Assembly: GCA_001599935.1 (NCBI GenBank) | Contig: BCIJ01000002.1 | Span: 580,783 to 644,782, forward strand | DNA length: 64,000 bases | Direction of reading: 5' to 3' | DNA from: Holtermannia corniformis | Lineage: Eukaryota; Basidiomycota; Tremellomycetes; Holtermanniales | Shown: positions 1 through 12,103 of the stretch, in pieces | Position numbering within the stretch: position 1 is the first letter of the stretch | How the letters are laid out: every line of letters starts with the position of its first letter | Made by a program: the position numbers and the translations under genes | Notes under the pieces: generated by a model | Databases searched by the model: none | Seen by the model: the letters and a program-made list of their open reading frames with translations, nothing else | What the model was told of the DNA's origin: nothing

Positions 1-872
1 GTGCGCGGCCGCGTGCGCCGCAAAGACGGGACCGGTCCGACCGTTCGGGAGCTGGTAGAGCTCTTCGTACAGGTAGTAGGACTGTTGGAGGGCTCGGGAA
101 CCCGTTTTGAGCCCGATCCAAGCTTCGATCGTTTGCAGCAGGAGCGAGTCGTCGTCGATCGCTTTGGCCGAGGTGTAGGTCGATTGCGCTAGGTCTTTGC
201 GGTTCTGTGAGAGCAGGAGCTGGACCAAGACCGCGGTGCTGCGGAAGAGATGTTAGCCGTGATCAACGGGCTGGCCGTCGACCTGTATGACAGGCTGACA
301 TGAGCAGACTGACCATTCAAGATCCGTCTTGCCGCTACCCTCTGTCAACGTCGCGACGGCCTCCTCGACTTCGCTCTCCAGTACGAAGACTGTGCCAGCA
401 ATTACGCGCACAACGCCCTCCTCCTCTTTCCGAGCTTGGTCCTCTCCCTCAAACTCCAACACGAGGTCACGGATCTCTTCCACTTTGGCCGCCTTGTCCT
501 CTGCACTTGCAGCAGACAGGTAGTGGGCAAACGCATGCACGGCTTTCAGCGACGCCGGCGCGTCTTCGCTCTCGGCCGACGCGGACAAGAGCGCAAGAGC
601 AGCATCGGGGTCGGAGAGCGCGAGGTGGGCGCGTGCGGCGTACAGCGTGCGCGAGAGGTCTTCGGGGTTGCTAAAGTCTGTGTGGGATTCTGGAGCGGCT
701 TCTGTGATGCAGGCTAGAGGGTGTTAGTACTGCGCATGTGGCTAGCTGGTCTGATCGTGAGCCACCTTTGTACGAAGCTGTCGAGTGTCAGTCGTGCTGT
801 CTGCGCCAAGACGAAGAGAGACATGCCCTGGTAGAAGAGTTGCTTTACGTGGTAGAGAGGGTCTGCGTCCAT
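1..872 (-). CDS. SEC28: Coatomer subunit epsilon (epsilon-COP), 3' end outside window
   Basis: Epsilon subunit of the COPI coat, a TPR-like solenoid that binds alpha-COP on Golgi-to-ER vesicles. The start is the ATG at 872-870, giving MDADPLYHVKQLFYQ. After two small introns the reading continues SYKACITEA, matching the animal SYQQCINEA segment. Later exons give the helical repeats (AVHAFAHYLSAASAEDK; VVRVIAGTVFVLESEVEEAV) and, at 240-1, AQSTYTSAKAI and ALQQSYYLYEELYQL, which match the ARKELKRM and LQDAYYIFQEM region of the family. The C-terminus lies beyond position 1. The first intron (778-826) appears to use a GC donor. The BBC1-like gene diverges from it across 309 bp. Confidence 0.9.
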
Positions 873-1181
873 CTTGCCGTGTTGCTGCTTGAAAGTGAAT
901 GAGCTGCTGCCCGATGACCCATCGACAGCACGGAGCGCGACGTGGTGCTCGTTTAATGTGATCCGCGGTGTAAAAGTGTCAGGCCGGCGCCACGTGGCAT
1001 CTCGGAGCGTCATGCACGGACCGCACCAGACAGTTCAGCTCTGCACATCAACACCACATCAACACCATCAGCAACATCACTGACAGCACGCACTGTGCGA
1101 TAGAGACTCGATCGATCAGATCTCAGCCGGGTTCACAACAACCACTCAACCGGCGGGACCGCATCACACTCGCCAGCCACC
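873..1181. promoter_or_regulatory. Divergent intergenic region, SEC28 / BBC1-like
   Basis: About 310 bp between the two start codons. It must hold both promoters. I see no convincing TATA box or named operator. The plus-strand ATG at 1182 lies in a good context (CCACCATGG). Confidence 0.5.
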
Positions 1182-4100
1182 ATGGCATACCCCTACCTGG
1201 TAAAGACAATGTCCGTGACCGTTGTTCACGCCGTGCCATCTGCTTTGCTGACAACACACATCACAGACTGAAATACAAGTCACCACACACGACCGACCTT
1301 TCGTTCCTCAAAGGCGAGACGTGAGTTGCCCCTCGACGTGGCGGTGCAGTCGCACACGATCGTCAGTGCTAATCCATCCGTGCGCAGGATCAGGGTGACG
1401 GGACCATCACCAGAAGATGAAGACTGGCTGGTCGGTGAGACGCTCGATGGCTCGCGTAGCGGTGGGTTCCCAAAGGTATGCGCGGCTGAGGGTGTGGGGA
1501 TGCAGGAGCTCATACGGGTTTGATAGGACTTTGTCGAGGAGACGGTGGAGGAACCGCCACAGCAGCAGAGTGATCCAGCTGAGACTCGAGAAGCGGTAGC
1601 TACGGACCTGGATGTGGAGCCTCCTACGATTCCAGATGCTGCGGCTGCTCCTGTCGAACCGGCTCAGAAAGAGGTCTCAACTACAGAGACCTCCGAGCCA
1701 GCTCCGACCGAGTCGGCACCGACGCCTGCACTTCCAGTAGTGCAAGCTCAAGCACCGGCATCAGCTCCGCCGCCGCCAGCTCAAGCAGCCGTACCGACCA
1801 CCCAACCTACACCGACCGCCTCCGATTCGCCCCCCAAACCCTCATCCTTCCGCGACCGTATCGCCGCCTTCAACCAAGCCAAAGCCACGGCCCCACCCCC
1901 AGCACTCAAGCCGAAACCGGCCGGTACAGGGCTGACATGGTCTCAGCGCCAGAAACTGCGACAAGAACAGGAAGCGGCCGAAGCTGCTGCCGCTGGCACG
2001 GGCGGTAGTGGTCCCAAGCCTGCTGCAGGTTTAACGTCGACGCCAGTAGCAGTGCAGACGCAGGTACAGCCAGAGGAGACACCCACAGCGGGCATGTCAG
2101 CTTCCGACGCCTTGAGCTCAATCACCAAAGGTGGTTCATTGAAGGAACGCATGGCGGCGCTGAAGGGTGCCGGGGCCTTCGGAGCACCGACCGAGCCGGC
2201 TCAGGCTGCAGCACCGCCCGTCAAGCCGAAAGTGTGGAAACGTCCTACTGCACCGACACCACCGGCCGAAGAGGAAGGTGGGGAGATGTCGGATCCGATG
2301 GCTGCACCTGCAGCTGTTGAACAAGAGGGCGAGCCAGTGCCAGATGAGGAGGACGAGGAGAAGGCACGCAGGGCGGCGATCGCAGCCCGTATGGCGAAAT
2401 TGGGCGCGAGAGGGCCAATGGGGTTGCCGCCAGCTCGACCGATCCCGGCCAAGAAGCCTTCGGTGGATGTCCAATCCGTAGCGGCTGCACCAGCCGGGGA
2501 GCCTGTTGAAACGCCTGTTACAGAGGAGAAGTCCGACCCGTCCGTGGAGGTTCTGACGAAAGAATCGGAGCCTAGCAATGAGCCGAGTCAGGACGTCACA
2601 GTCCCAGAAGCAGCTGGGGCATCAGCGCAAGGGACGATGGTTTCGGAGCCTGCAGTACCTCCAGCTGCACCACAGTCAATCAAGATGCCGGCGATCGCAC
2701 GCCGCGCCGCACCTCCCAAGCGCCGAGCAGCCGCCACGCCCTCTCCCTCCGCATCACTCGACTCGAAACCGACCGACGTCCCTCAAACGCCGTACGACGA
2801 TCCACCACTCCAGATTCCCAGCGAGGAGAACCCGCTGCCCAAGACGGAAGAGGTGCTAGCGCAGGAAAGGCAAGCTGAAGATCTTGGACGCGGGGAACAT
2901 GGTGCGGATGGTGCGCAGGCGGCTGGGATCGCGATGGCGCCGGTTGAAGCGCAGCGGGGAGTGGCTGATGAGGCTATTGCATTGTCGAGGGGTGGTGAGG
3001 GAATTGAAGACATCGGGGCCCACGAAGAGAAGGAGCAAGCAGAGGAAGAAGAGGTGGATGTCCTGCAGCAGGCCAAGCTTGGTAGACTGCACCTGGAGCC
3101 TGCTGCGGCTGACCAGGAGATTGAAGACGACGCTCAGACATCTCTGTCACCGGTCGCGGTCGTGCCCCTTCAGCCAGCTGCGCCGGCGGAAGCGTTGTCA
3201 GTTGCCACATCTGGCGCCGACGACGACGATGGGCAGGACGAGCAAGCGCCGCCTCCGCCCCCAGTACGCCTACTTGGTCTCCCAAAAGACGAGATAGAAG
3301 TCAAGCACGCACAAGAGGACGCCGAGGCCCAAGGCGCGGAAGACGAGCTAGAAGGAGACGATGGGGACGAAGCGGCTCCTCCACCCCCACCACGTCGCTT
3401 GCCGCCATCGCCCTCGCGTCCTCAAGGGCCGCGGGCGCTACCGCCAACGCCTGAGAATGGTGCTGCGGGCGCTCTGCCGCCGCCTCCGGCCCGGCCGCCT
3501 GTGGACGACAGCGATGGCGACGAGCAGTCTGAGGATGAGGAGGCACCGCCTCCACCCCCAAGACGTCCTGAGCAGGCTCCAGCAGCAACTTTGCCACCCC
3601 CGCCACGCGACGAGTCGGAAGATGAGCGTGAGCTGGAAAGTGATGGAGATGCCGAGCAGGAGCAGGAAGACGAGGCGCCTCCACCGCCTCCTAGGCGCTC
3701 GCATGATGCTCCGGCTGCTGCGCTGCCGCCAGCGCCTATCAGCTTCCCTCCTCACGGGGCTCATGGAAGCGTTGACGAACCGGACCTGGAGAACGAGGTC
3801 GCAGCAGTGGGGGACGAAGACGAAGCCCCACCGCCACCACCTCGTCCGGAAGCCGCGGTACCCAAGCCCCAACTGCCGCCGGTCGTCACTGCGGCGCCAC
3901 GCGCGCCCTCTGCCCCATCGTCGCCCATTGCTCCAGAGGTTGCACGCTCGCCAACGACCACTTCGGAAGCAGTGGCTGAACCTGAACAGGACGAAGAGGC
4001 CGCCCGCCGTCAGGGCATCGCTGCTCGTATGGCAAAGCTGGGTGGACTTAAATTCGGCATGCCACCGCCGACGTTCAAAAAGCCATCGGCATCGTCGACG

Positions 4101-5658
4101 GATAAAGAGGTTGAGCCGGCACCGGCAAAAGAAGTCGCCGAGGACTTGTCCGCGTCGCCCGTTGGTGGTGAATCCAACGCGACTACAGGTGGTGCCGATG
4201 CACAGGCACCAGCCCAGGATGAAGAAGACGAGTCTGAAGAGGCTCAGGCAAAGCGCAGAGCTGCCACTCTTGCCCGACTCCGCGCTGGTGGATCACTTGG
4301 GTTCGGCATGTTCAACCCAGGTGGACCTACAGCCGTTCCGCACGAGGAAACGCCGGCCGATAGGGAGGAAACTCCAGCTCTCCCTGCAGCTCGCCCTCTG
4401 CCGCCTCCACCAGCGCCGCAGATGGAGGAAGAGCAAGCGGAAGCAGCAGAGGAAGAGGACGAGCAAGCCCCACCCCCACCACCACGTCCTACAGCTGCTC
4501 CTAGCAGCCCTCCACCAGCACCGCCGCGCGAGCCGCTGGCTCCACCTCTGCCCCCCTTGCCGACCGTTGGTGAGACCGCAAGCCCAGCTCCACTTTCACC
4601 GGCCCGCAAAGACTCTCTGAGTCACCGCCCCCCTGTCCCATCGACGGGCAACCGTCATAGTGTTGACGCGAAGCGCCAGAGCTCCTCGGCAGTCCCCGCG
4701 GTTGCCCCGGTGGACGAGATCCCACCATCGAGCTCGATCGTTTCGGGTGATTGGGTTCTGGCAGATGAGCCTGCAGTGCTCATGATGGACGAGCCAGAGC
4801 ACGCTCCCCCGCCGCCACCACGCCCTACGCAACCACCTCCACTTCCACCTGCCGCGGTGCCCTCTTCCCCGGTGCATCAGCGCAGTGCATCCACTGCTTC
4901 CAGGTCATCGACTGGTCCAGCTCAGGTCCAGCGACAGGCGTCAGTGCGACAGCCATCGATTGATCAAGGCCCGGCACCGCGTCAGTCAATGGGGCAGCAC
5001 CGCCCGTCGTATGGCGACCTGCAGCAAGCGTCACATCAATACGGTCAAGGTCTCTACCGTGCCGCTCGTAACCTCTTCGATCAGGGTCGCCGGGCAAACC
5101 TGGGTGTAGGTCTGAAAGTAGACGATTGCAACGCCGCTGACAAATGTGCAGGACGGAAGCTCGGTTGGCTTTGTCGTGACAGCGTTCGCCCACACTCAAT
5201 TGCAGCAGCCCTCGCAAGGCTGGGGACAGCTCGTCTTTGAGCAAGAGGCGGGCTCGGTACTCAAGCGTTACGACGAGGTACGTATTGTCATGCTTGCGAA
5301 ACACGTCTGATATTGTCACTCAGCCTCGTCCGGGAGACGTGGTCGCTTTGCATGATGCCCATCTCAAGGGCAAGAAAGGCTTGCAGTCGTACCAGCAACA
5401 CGTTGGATCAGTCGAAGAACCATTGGTCGGCATTGTCTCCGAGTTTGAGGTCAAAAAGCACAAGCTGCGCGTGTTGCAGGTAGATCGCGGAGTGAGTTTT
5501 TCTGCGTTCGCGGAGCGAGAATTGACAAGGTGCAGGCGTCCGAGGAAGTCAGTTACAGGTTTGACGATCTCAAGAGTGGCAAGATCTTGGTCAGTCTCGT
5601 TCATCTGCGACTGTGCGAGAGAACTGACATTATGCAGGTATACCGTCCGGGCATCTGA
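1182..5658 (+). CDS. BBC1: BBC1-like SH3 and proline-rich cortical actin patch protein
   Basis: Likely regulator of type I myosin and Arp2/3 at endocytic actin patches. Exons 1182-1210, 1267-1320, 1388-1475 and 1527 onward join to an N-terminal SH3 domain: PYLVKTILKYKSPH, DLSFLKGETIRVTGPSPEDEDWLVGE, GGFPKDFVEE. A long acidic, proline-rich region follows, with at least ten APPPPPR-type tracts. It also holds three copies of a basic AARMAKLG-type motif: about 2380-2430, 4015-4070 and, more diverged, 4250-4310. The C-terminal part (after the intron 5106-5151) begins SVGFVVTAFAHTQ and contains PRPGDVVALHDAHLKGKKG and ends YRPGI; it fits the C-terminal module shared by fungal Bbc1 and Aim3. The call rests on architecture: SH3, proline tracts, C-terminal module. 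Confidence 0.85.
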
Positions 5659-5826
5659 CCAACCTACTCCAAGTTGTAATCCGCATGCATGTCGACGATG
5701 CTCGCTTGCTTGCCGAGGGACCGAGTCGTCGCCAAGGTCCGACACGTGGTTCGTTTGACATTTGCTCGTTTATTCAGCCCAAATGGTTTCCAGCGGACGG
5801 TCTGGCTTTGGTCTTGGACAATCAGC

Positions 5827-7442
5827 ATGCTCTCGACTCTTGCAGCTCTTGCGCTGGCGTCTGCGCCACTACTTGCCGTTGCTCACGGATCTCACGGTGC
5901 TTCAGCCCAAAAGGACCCATGGAACGCCAAGTTCATGGAGCAGATTGATCTCCCGTTCTCCGGCATCACCACTTTTGCACACTTGCCGCACAAGGTCTGC
6001 CTGCAAGAAGTGGATGCAAAGTACGACATCGCTTTGATAGGTGTTCCATTTGACTCTGCGGTCTCGTTCCGTCCTGGAGCGCGATTCGGGCCGTACGGGT
6101 TGCGAAGCGGTGGGTCTTGCGACGAGAGTTTAGTCTTGTGTTGCTGAAAGGCTTGTAAGGTTCGCGTCGCCAGCGACCTCAGCGTGGCTGGTCGAGTAGG
6201 CTGCAGATCAACCCCTACGATGCAGGTCTTGAAGTGGTGCGTCAGACGTGCTGCATCCCAGCTAGCTCACTCGCACAGCTCGACTGCGGGGACGTCCCGG
6301 TGACTCCGTTCGACCCCGCAACTGCCATCGCCCAAGTCAATGCTGCATACAGCTCGCTTCTGCACCACAAGGTGGCCTCGCCAGACCAGATGGAGAAGCT
6401 GGGTATGCAAAAGGGCCTTGACGGGGAATACCACCCGCGTCTAGTTGGTGAGTGATAGTACAAGGCAACGTATGTATTGATACTGTACAGCTCTTGGTGG
6501 TGATCACACAATCGTGCGTCATTCCCTCGTTGATATGACTGTCGCTCACGCATAAGCAGGTACTACCCATCCTGGAGTCACTTCACGAAGTCTATGGCCC
6601 CGTTTCCGTCATCCACTTTGATGCCCACATTGACACGTATGTCCGACCTGTATGCGCGGGTCATGTGCTGATACGTACAGCTGGAACCCGAACCGCTACT
6701 TAGGCAGCGTCTCGCTCCAGGCCGATGTCAATCACGGCACTTTCTTCTGGCACGCGTACGAGCAAGGCTTTATCAAGCCCAACGCTTCGATCCATGCAGG
6801 CATCCGAACTCGCTTTGCTGTGAGGTTTATGGAGACCATGTTCGTCGTTGCTGGAACTAATCTCGCTTGCAGGGTCAAAACGATCTTGACGACGACGTGA
6901 CGGCTGGATTTGATCTGATTCATACTTTCGATATTGATGATCACGGCGTCGACTGGATTGCGAACAAGATCAAGACTCGCATAGGCACCGGTCCCGTTGT
7001 GATCAGCCTTGATGTAGACGTCATGGACCCGAGCTATGTCCCCGCAAGTGAGTGAGACGGCGCTTGCGACAACTGCAGCTGACAAGCCTTAGCCGGTACA
7101 CCGGAATCGGGTGGTGAGCAGCCAATAGTTATCCAATATAGTGCAGGTCACTGACCGTATACCTCTCAGGTTGGACGAGCCGGGAGTTGCGCCGTATCAT
7201 CCACTCGCTGATCGGGCTCAACATTGTTGCGTTTGACGTTGTTGAACTATCACCCGCGTATGACACCAACGGTGAGTGGCTGTGATGCAATCAATCTTGA
7301 TGATTCTGACACTTTCGTAGCTGAGATCTCGGCCATCGCCGCGGCCGACATGGTTCATGACTTCATTTCTCTGCTGGCCCTTGGCGTTGACGGAAAGCCA
7401 GAGTTCGCGCAGCAGGCGGACCGAACAGTCGATGAGCTTTGA
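5827..7442 (+). CDS. Agmatinase-family ureohydrolase with signal peptide
   Basis: Manganese ureohydrolase, probably splitting agmatine to putrescine and urea. The start at 5827 gives MLSTLAALALASAPLLAVAHG, a clear signal peptide, so the enzyme should be secreted or vacuolar. Family blocks come in order across about nine exons: SFRPGARFGPYGLRSGSRR, DCGDVPVTPFD, ALGGDHTI, VIHFDAHIDTW, SLDVDVMDPSYVPA, GTPESGGWTSREL, AFDVVELSPAYDTN. The metal ligands (GGDH, DAHID and DVDVMDP) are all present. Agmatinase is favoured over arginase by the DCGDVPVTPFD block and the GLRSGSRR segment; substrate is inferred. It ends 61 bp before the stop of the converging flavocytochrome gene. Confidence 0.9.
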
Positions 7443-7502
7443 TCGTGTAAAGGCAATCCGAGGAGACTATGGGTTGATGGTGGATACATGCAGATGGATG
7501 GT

Positions 7503-9830
7503 TTATGGCAAGCCCCAGCGGTTCTTCAGGCACTCTAGCATCTCGGGCTTGAGATCTTTGATACTCTTGGCACCGACGAGCTGTAGTGTCATGTTGATCT
7601 CGCGCTCGAGGACTAGGGCGTCAACGTTGTCCCGCGTGCTAAATGGTGCACAACTCACTTCGAATCGTCCGAATCACACCCTCTTCGCCATAAGCCGATT
7701 GCGCGTACAAGAAGGCGCGGCCGAACCCGACGCCCTTTGCGCCGAGGCAGAGCGCCATACAGACTTCAGCGCCCCGCGTGACGCCGCCGTCGATGTACAC
7801 TTCAAGCTCTTTCAGCAGCTGAGGCTTCTGCGCGTACAGCGCTTTGAGTGACTCGAAGCCAGATCGCGCGCTGGCATGAATCAGCGTCAAGCAACAGGTT
7901 AGGTATGACTGGGCTGACCGATCCAATTGCCGTCCACCGTGATTGCTCAAGATGACGCCCTAAAGTCGCTATAAGCCACGCATTCGAGGGTGATACATGA
8001 TATATACCGCCAAACCGTGATCCTTTGCCAATTGCACGTCCTGTATCCAATCAGCACATGTCGCACATTGCTTACGAATAGAGCGAACCTCGGGGGAAGA
8101 CACGCCTTTGAGATATAGCGGCGTGTCCTTGGTCATGCTCTTGACCCACGCGAGATCGTCCCATGTGATCCGCGCATCGTGAAAAAAGTCACCGCCGTCT
8201 GCTGCGTCCATGTGTACGCCTGGTTCCGCCTGCAAAGAGGATCAGCGAACAATGTGGGCGATGGGAACAATCAACGCACATCACCCTTGAGTCCGTTCAG
8301 ACGATCGTTCTCTTCGCGATTGCCGAGCGTTGCCGAGTCGACCGTCAACATGAAGGCTCTGAGAGGCGTTAGTGATCACCAGCCACGCTTGTCATGGAGT
8401 CACTCACTTGACCTTGCCCTCTCGTGCCTGCTCGATACGCTTGGCCGCCACACTCCGGTCCTGGGTGATATAGATCTGATAGCCCATGTTCATCGGCGAT
8501 CCGAGCTCTTCCTCGATCTCATCCTTGGCCTCAAGAATATCCTCGAACGGCAAAGATGATGCCGCCGAGACTAGTTGACTACATCAGCACCTATATGCAC
8601 ACCTAACCCACCTGCCACTCACTACCCTGAAAGATCCCAGTCTTGGCCGCACCTCGTACGATATTCCGCTCGCCCTCGGGGTGACCCATCAATGCGTTCG
8701 AAGCCGGCGAGATGTAGATCGGTAATGGCGATGGGTTGCCAAAGATTGTAGTTTGAGGACTGATCTTGCCGACGTCGACGAGAACGCGGGGTACGAAGCG
8801 GCATGTGAGGAAATCGGACGTGTTGTTGCGCAGCGCTGCGCAGTCAGCTTCAATGTCATGTACCGACGTATATGCATTCACTCACTGATCTCGTTGTCTG
8901 ATCCGCTGCGGTAGTATAGCGCCGCGCGATCTGACAGGACCGTCTCTGCCAAGCGCTAGGCATATCAGTCCTACACCTTTGCGATCCACGCCGTAGCAGC
9001 ACACCTTCATCTCTGCCAGCCCCAAGACCTTCTCCACGGGCGGCAAAGCGTCTCTCGCAGCTTGGATCCGTTCCCGCTCCTTGCGCGCAATGTCCGAAGC
9101 GGCACCCAGAGTCGCAGGGTCGATTTTACCAATCAGCAGATCGCCCGAGAGGTTCTTCTTCAGTGTCCCAGGAGGGTGGATAGCGGAGAAGACGGATCTG
9201 TTGGTGTTGTCAGTGGGAACCGGGGCTATTGAGAGTGAGAGGACTGACGTGACATCTTGGCCGGCGTTTTCGAGGATGACTCTTGAACCGCCTGGCTGAG
9301 CGTGCGTCAGCTGCCATGTCCTTAGCCAAGCCCAAACCGACTGACATGTTGCGCCATGAAAGCAGTCACACTATCATCCTCGTCAGCTCCCAGTCGTCGC
9401 GCCAATCCGCCACTCACTCCCATATATCGCCATCGACCACGACCCACGCGCTATCGAACCGACTGTGTGACGCGACCTCTTTCATGTCGATCAGCCCATC
9501 GCGCTTACTGTGCGCCTTGGCGATATCTTGTTCCTTTGCTGCATTCGCCGCGCCTACGTTCGAGTCGGCTACGAGCTGGTATGAGTAGATTGACCACGCG
9601 CCGACAGTTACCTGTTTAGCTATTAGTGCTGGCGCGGCATGCTGGCCGATACAGACACATACGATGACACCAGCAGTGACAGCTGCCCCAGCTCTCGCTC
9701 CGTTGCCCCCACTTGCAGCGCCTCGAACACGCTCAACAGCCTGCCGAACCGTACTTGAGCTTGTGAAAGCTCGAGCTCGAGCGACGCGAGCCGCCCGCGC
9801 TGCGCCCGTCCCGAGTCGAGTGTGCATCAT
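7503..9830 (-). CDS. CYB2: Flavocytochrome b2, L-lactate:cytochrome c oxidoreductase
   Basis: Oxidises L-lactate to pyruvate in the mitochondrial intermembrane space, passing electrons to cytochrome c. The N-terminus is Arg/Ala/Ser-rich ([20 protein letters not shown]), a matrix-type presequence, then a hydrophobic stretch ([16 protein letters not shown]) suited to bipartite sorting. The cytochrome b5 domain follows ([19 protein letters not shown], then VTAFMAQH and [12 protein letters not shown] across an intron, so the HPGG heme motif is intact). The FMN barrel follows, with [41 protein letters not shown] (catalytic His-Gly-Gly-Arg) and [12 protein letters not shown]. The protein ends NRWGLP. 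It has many short introns. Confidence 0.93.
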
Positions 9831-10284
9831 TTCAATACTGCAGTGGGAGCGCTGGATACAGCTTGAGCGTGCGTTACAGACAGAGCTACTGACTGGAAAT
9901 ATCGTGCATTCGGTTGGTGCTGCACTCTTGACCGGCCCGCTTCGCGCCGGGGCGGACCCTTCGGCTCACTCCGGCAGGCACGCCACGCCGTTGCAGCCAA
10001 CCGTATGTTGGATGCTCGGCGGTTGTACAAATCGTTTCGGATGACAATGCTATACCCCTCATTGTTCGCGTCAATGCCTCACCACTCTGAAAGCCGCATC
10101 AGAGCATCAGCGATCGGCCTGTTCACGCCAAATAAGCCGCGAACCAAAGCACAGCCCGAGCCGAAGCCCGATAATCATCGTAAAGCCTGACATCGCTGCA
10201 CAGACCATATGGCACAAGCCCGCCCGGACGAGGCCCGACCAGGGAAGAGGGTACAAAGGAAAACAAAGACCGAGCGCAGCGCGT
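9831..10284. other. Intergenic, CYB2 upstream / eL18 downstream
   Basis: About 450 bp between two minus-strand genes. It must include the CYB2 promoter and the eL18 3' region. I see no further gene. Confidence 0.5.
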
Positions 10285-11249
10285 TTACTTGTGCGACGAC
10301 TTGATCTTGAAGCCCTTGGACTGAGATGGGGGTCAGCCGTTGTTCGTAGGACGACTGAGAGGGTGGGTAAGGGTGACTGACCTTCCTCCGACCACGACCC
10401 TTCTCGAACTTCCTGCCCTTGGACCGGACGAACGGCTTGCCGCCGTTGAGGGGACCACCGAAGTGGGCAACGGTCCTGTCGATCATCAGCCCTCTGGACC
10501 TATGCGTTACAATGCAGACAACTTACTCAGTCACGTTCCTCTTGCCGCGAAGGAGAACAGTGTTGGAACCGGTAGGGGCACGGAGGGCGAGCTGGTCGAG
10601 GGTGATGGCCTCGCCGCCGTTGCTCTCAATGCGCTCCTTGGCCGAGCGGGTGAACTTGAGGGCGGCGACCGAGAGCTTGGGCACGGTCGCAAGGCGCTCG
10701 TCGTCGAGGATGGTGCCGACGACGACGACGGTCTTGGAGCCGTCGGGGTTCGAGCCGCGCGTCTCCTTGACAATGCGCGAGATGGAGATGGGGGGACGGT
10801 TGATCTTGGACATGAACAACCTGAGTGGGTCAGTGCATGAACGGAGGTGCGTACGGATGCGTGGTCTGGTCGGTCTCTCCCTCTTCCACGCTTGCATCCT
10901 CCCAGGCGCAGTCGTACGTGGCGTGCCGCAAACAGGATCTGCACAATGTGTAGATTCTGGACGGCACAGAGCACGCCTTGAGCGATCCACCCGTACGACG
11001 GTCCCTGCACCCGACCAGACCACCACATCCTCCATCCAAAGCTAACCTCTTGAGGATGACCTTGTTGAACCGGGCGTCGGTACGGCGGGCCAAGAAGCGG
11101 TAAAGCTATCACCCCTATCAGTCCTCTTCCTCTTCCCAAACATGGCGGCCCAAACACACCTTGACGAGCAAGAGGAGGTACGGGTCCTCACTCTTGGGCG
11201 CCTGCCTCGCGCCCTTTTTGACGTGGTGCTTGCGGATGTCGATACCCAT
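10285..11249 (-). CDS. RPL18: 60S ribosomal protein eL18
   Basis: Large-subunit ribosomal protein. The start at 11249 gives [20 protein letters not shown], close to the family N-terminus, then [62 protein letters not shown] and [10 protein letters not shown]. The last exons give [19 protein letters not shown] and the basic tail [11 protein letters not shown]. The coding part is interrupted by several introns. The largest lies at about 10820-11045; I found no snoRNA boxes in it that I would stand behind. Confidence 0.95.
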
Positions 11250-12103
11250 CTGTGCAGTCGTTCGTCAGCACCTGTGGTGTTGGCCTTGGGTCTGCGTCGA
11301 CTGACCTTGCTGACCGACTGTTGAGCTCAGCACCAGTGGCCTTGTCCGGTCGAAAAACGGTACGGGCAGCGCCAGGCGGGGCAGGACCGGCCGCGGGAGC
11401 AAATCTGATCCGAGCGTGGGACCGGCCAATGGCAGAGTGTGGCACTTGTGCTTATCGCCGATGGGACGTGAGCCAGTGCCACTTTGGTGGCGAGCGTCGT
11501 GTTTGGTTCGAGCAGTCGGGTGCCCCACTCTTCCTGCTGCTTGCACGGTGCGTCGAGACCGGGCCGTCCCAACCCAACGCAAGCATTGAGTCTCCGCACA
11601 CGGGGTCTTTGCAGCATACCTTGTTATGGTACTTGTGATCTACAGCTCATCACTGTACGTTACAGCGGTAGCTTCTTGCCTGTCGGATCTCGAGCTTGTC
11701 CACCTCACCGTGCTCCGTCTCGCGGTAACTATCTCGGTTCCACGTGACTGACCTCCTTTCCGAGCTCGCTGATCGCCCCTATCCGTACACTTGGCTACGT
11801 TTGCAATCCCCGAACTCGTAAACAACCTCAGCCATCAGTCTTTCGTTGGCACCTTGTCAAGCGAGCACACTCGGGTGTCTAGCCTGGTTGCGTGCGAGAA
11901 ACGTCGGAGGAGCCCGGCAGCGGGTGGCAAACCGTCCACTGACAGTCAAAGGACACACTCGCAGTTGATTGGCATTCTACCACGGCCTCGCACGGCCCTG
12001 ACCTCTCGCGGCTCGTGGCAGGGTGCGTACGATACCTCCTCAACTGGTCCATTCTCACGAGCTGCAAGATACAGCTGTATGCCTTCTTGACTCCCCTGGC
12101 GAG
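11250..12103. promoter_or_regulatory. Divergent intergenic region, eL18 / kelch gene
   Basis: About 850 bp between divergent starts, one of the longer spacers here. Open frames in it are short and have no family likeness. It probably holds a strong ribosomal protein promoter, but I cannot point to a defined element. Confidence 0.4.

Noticed and set aside
3361..4620. 419-codon alternative frame inside the BBC1-like gene
   Set aside because: It is an Arg/His-rich shadow of the proline and acidic codons in the real frame.
10820..11045. Intronic snoRNA in the eL18 gene
   Set aside because: The intron is long enough, but I could not find a convincing C/D or H/ACA box set.
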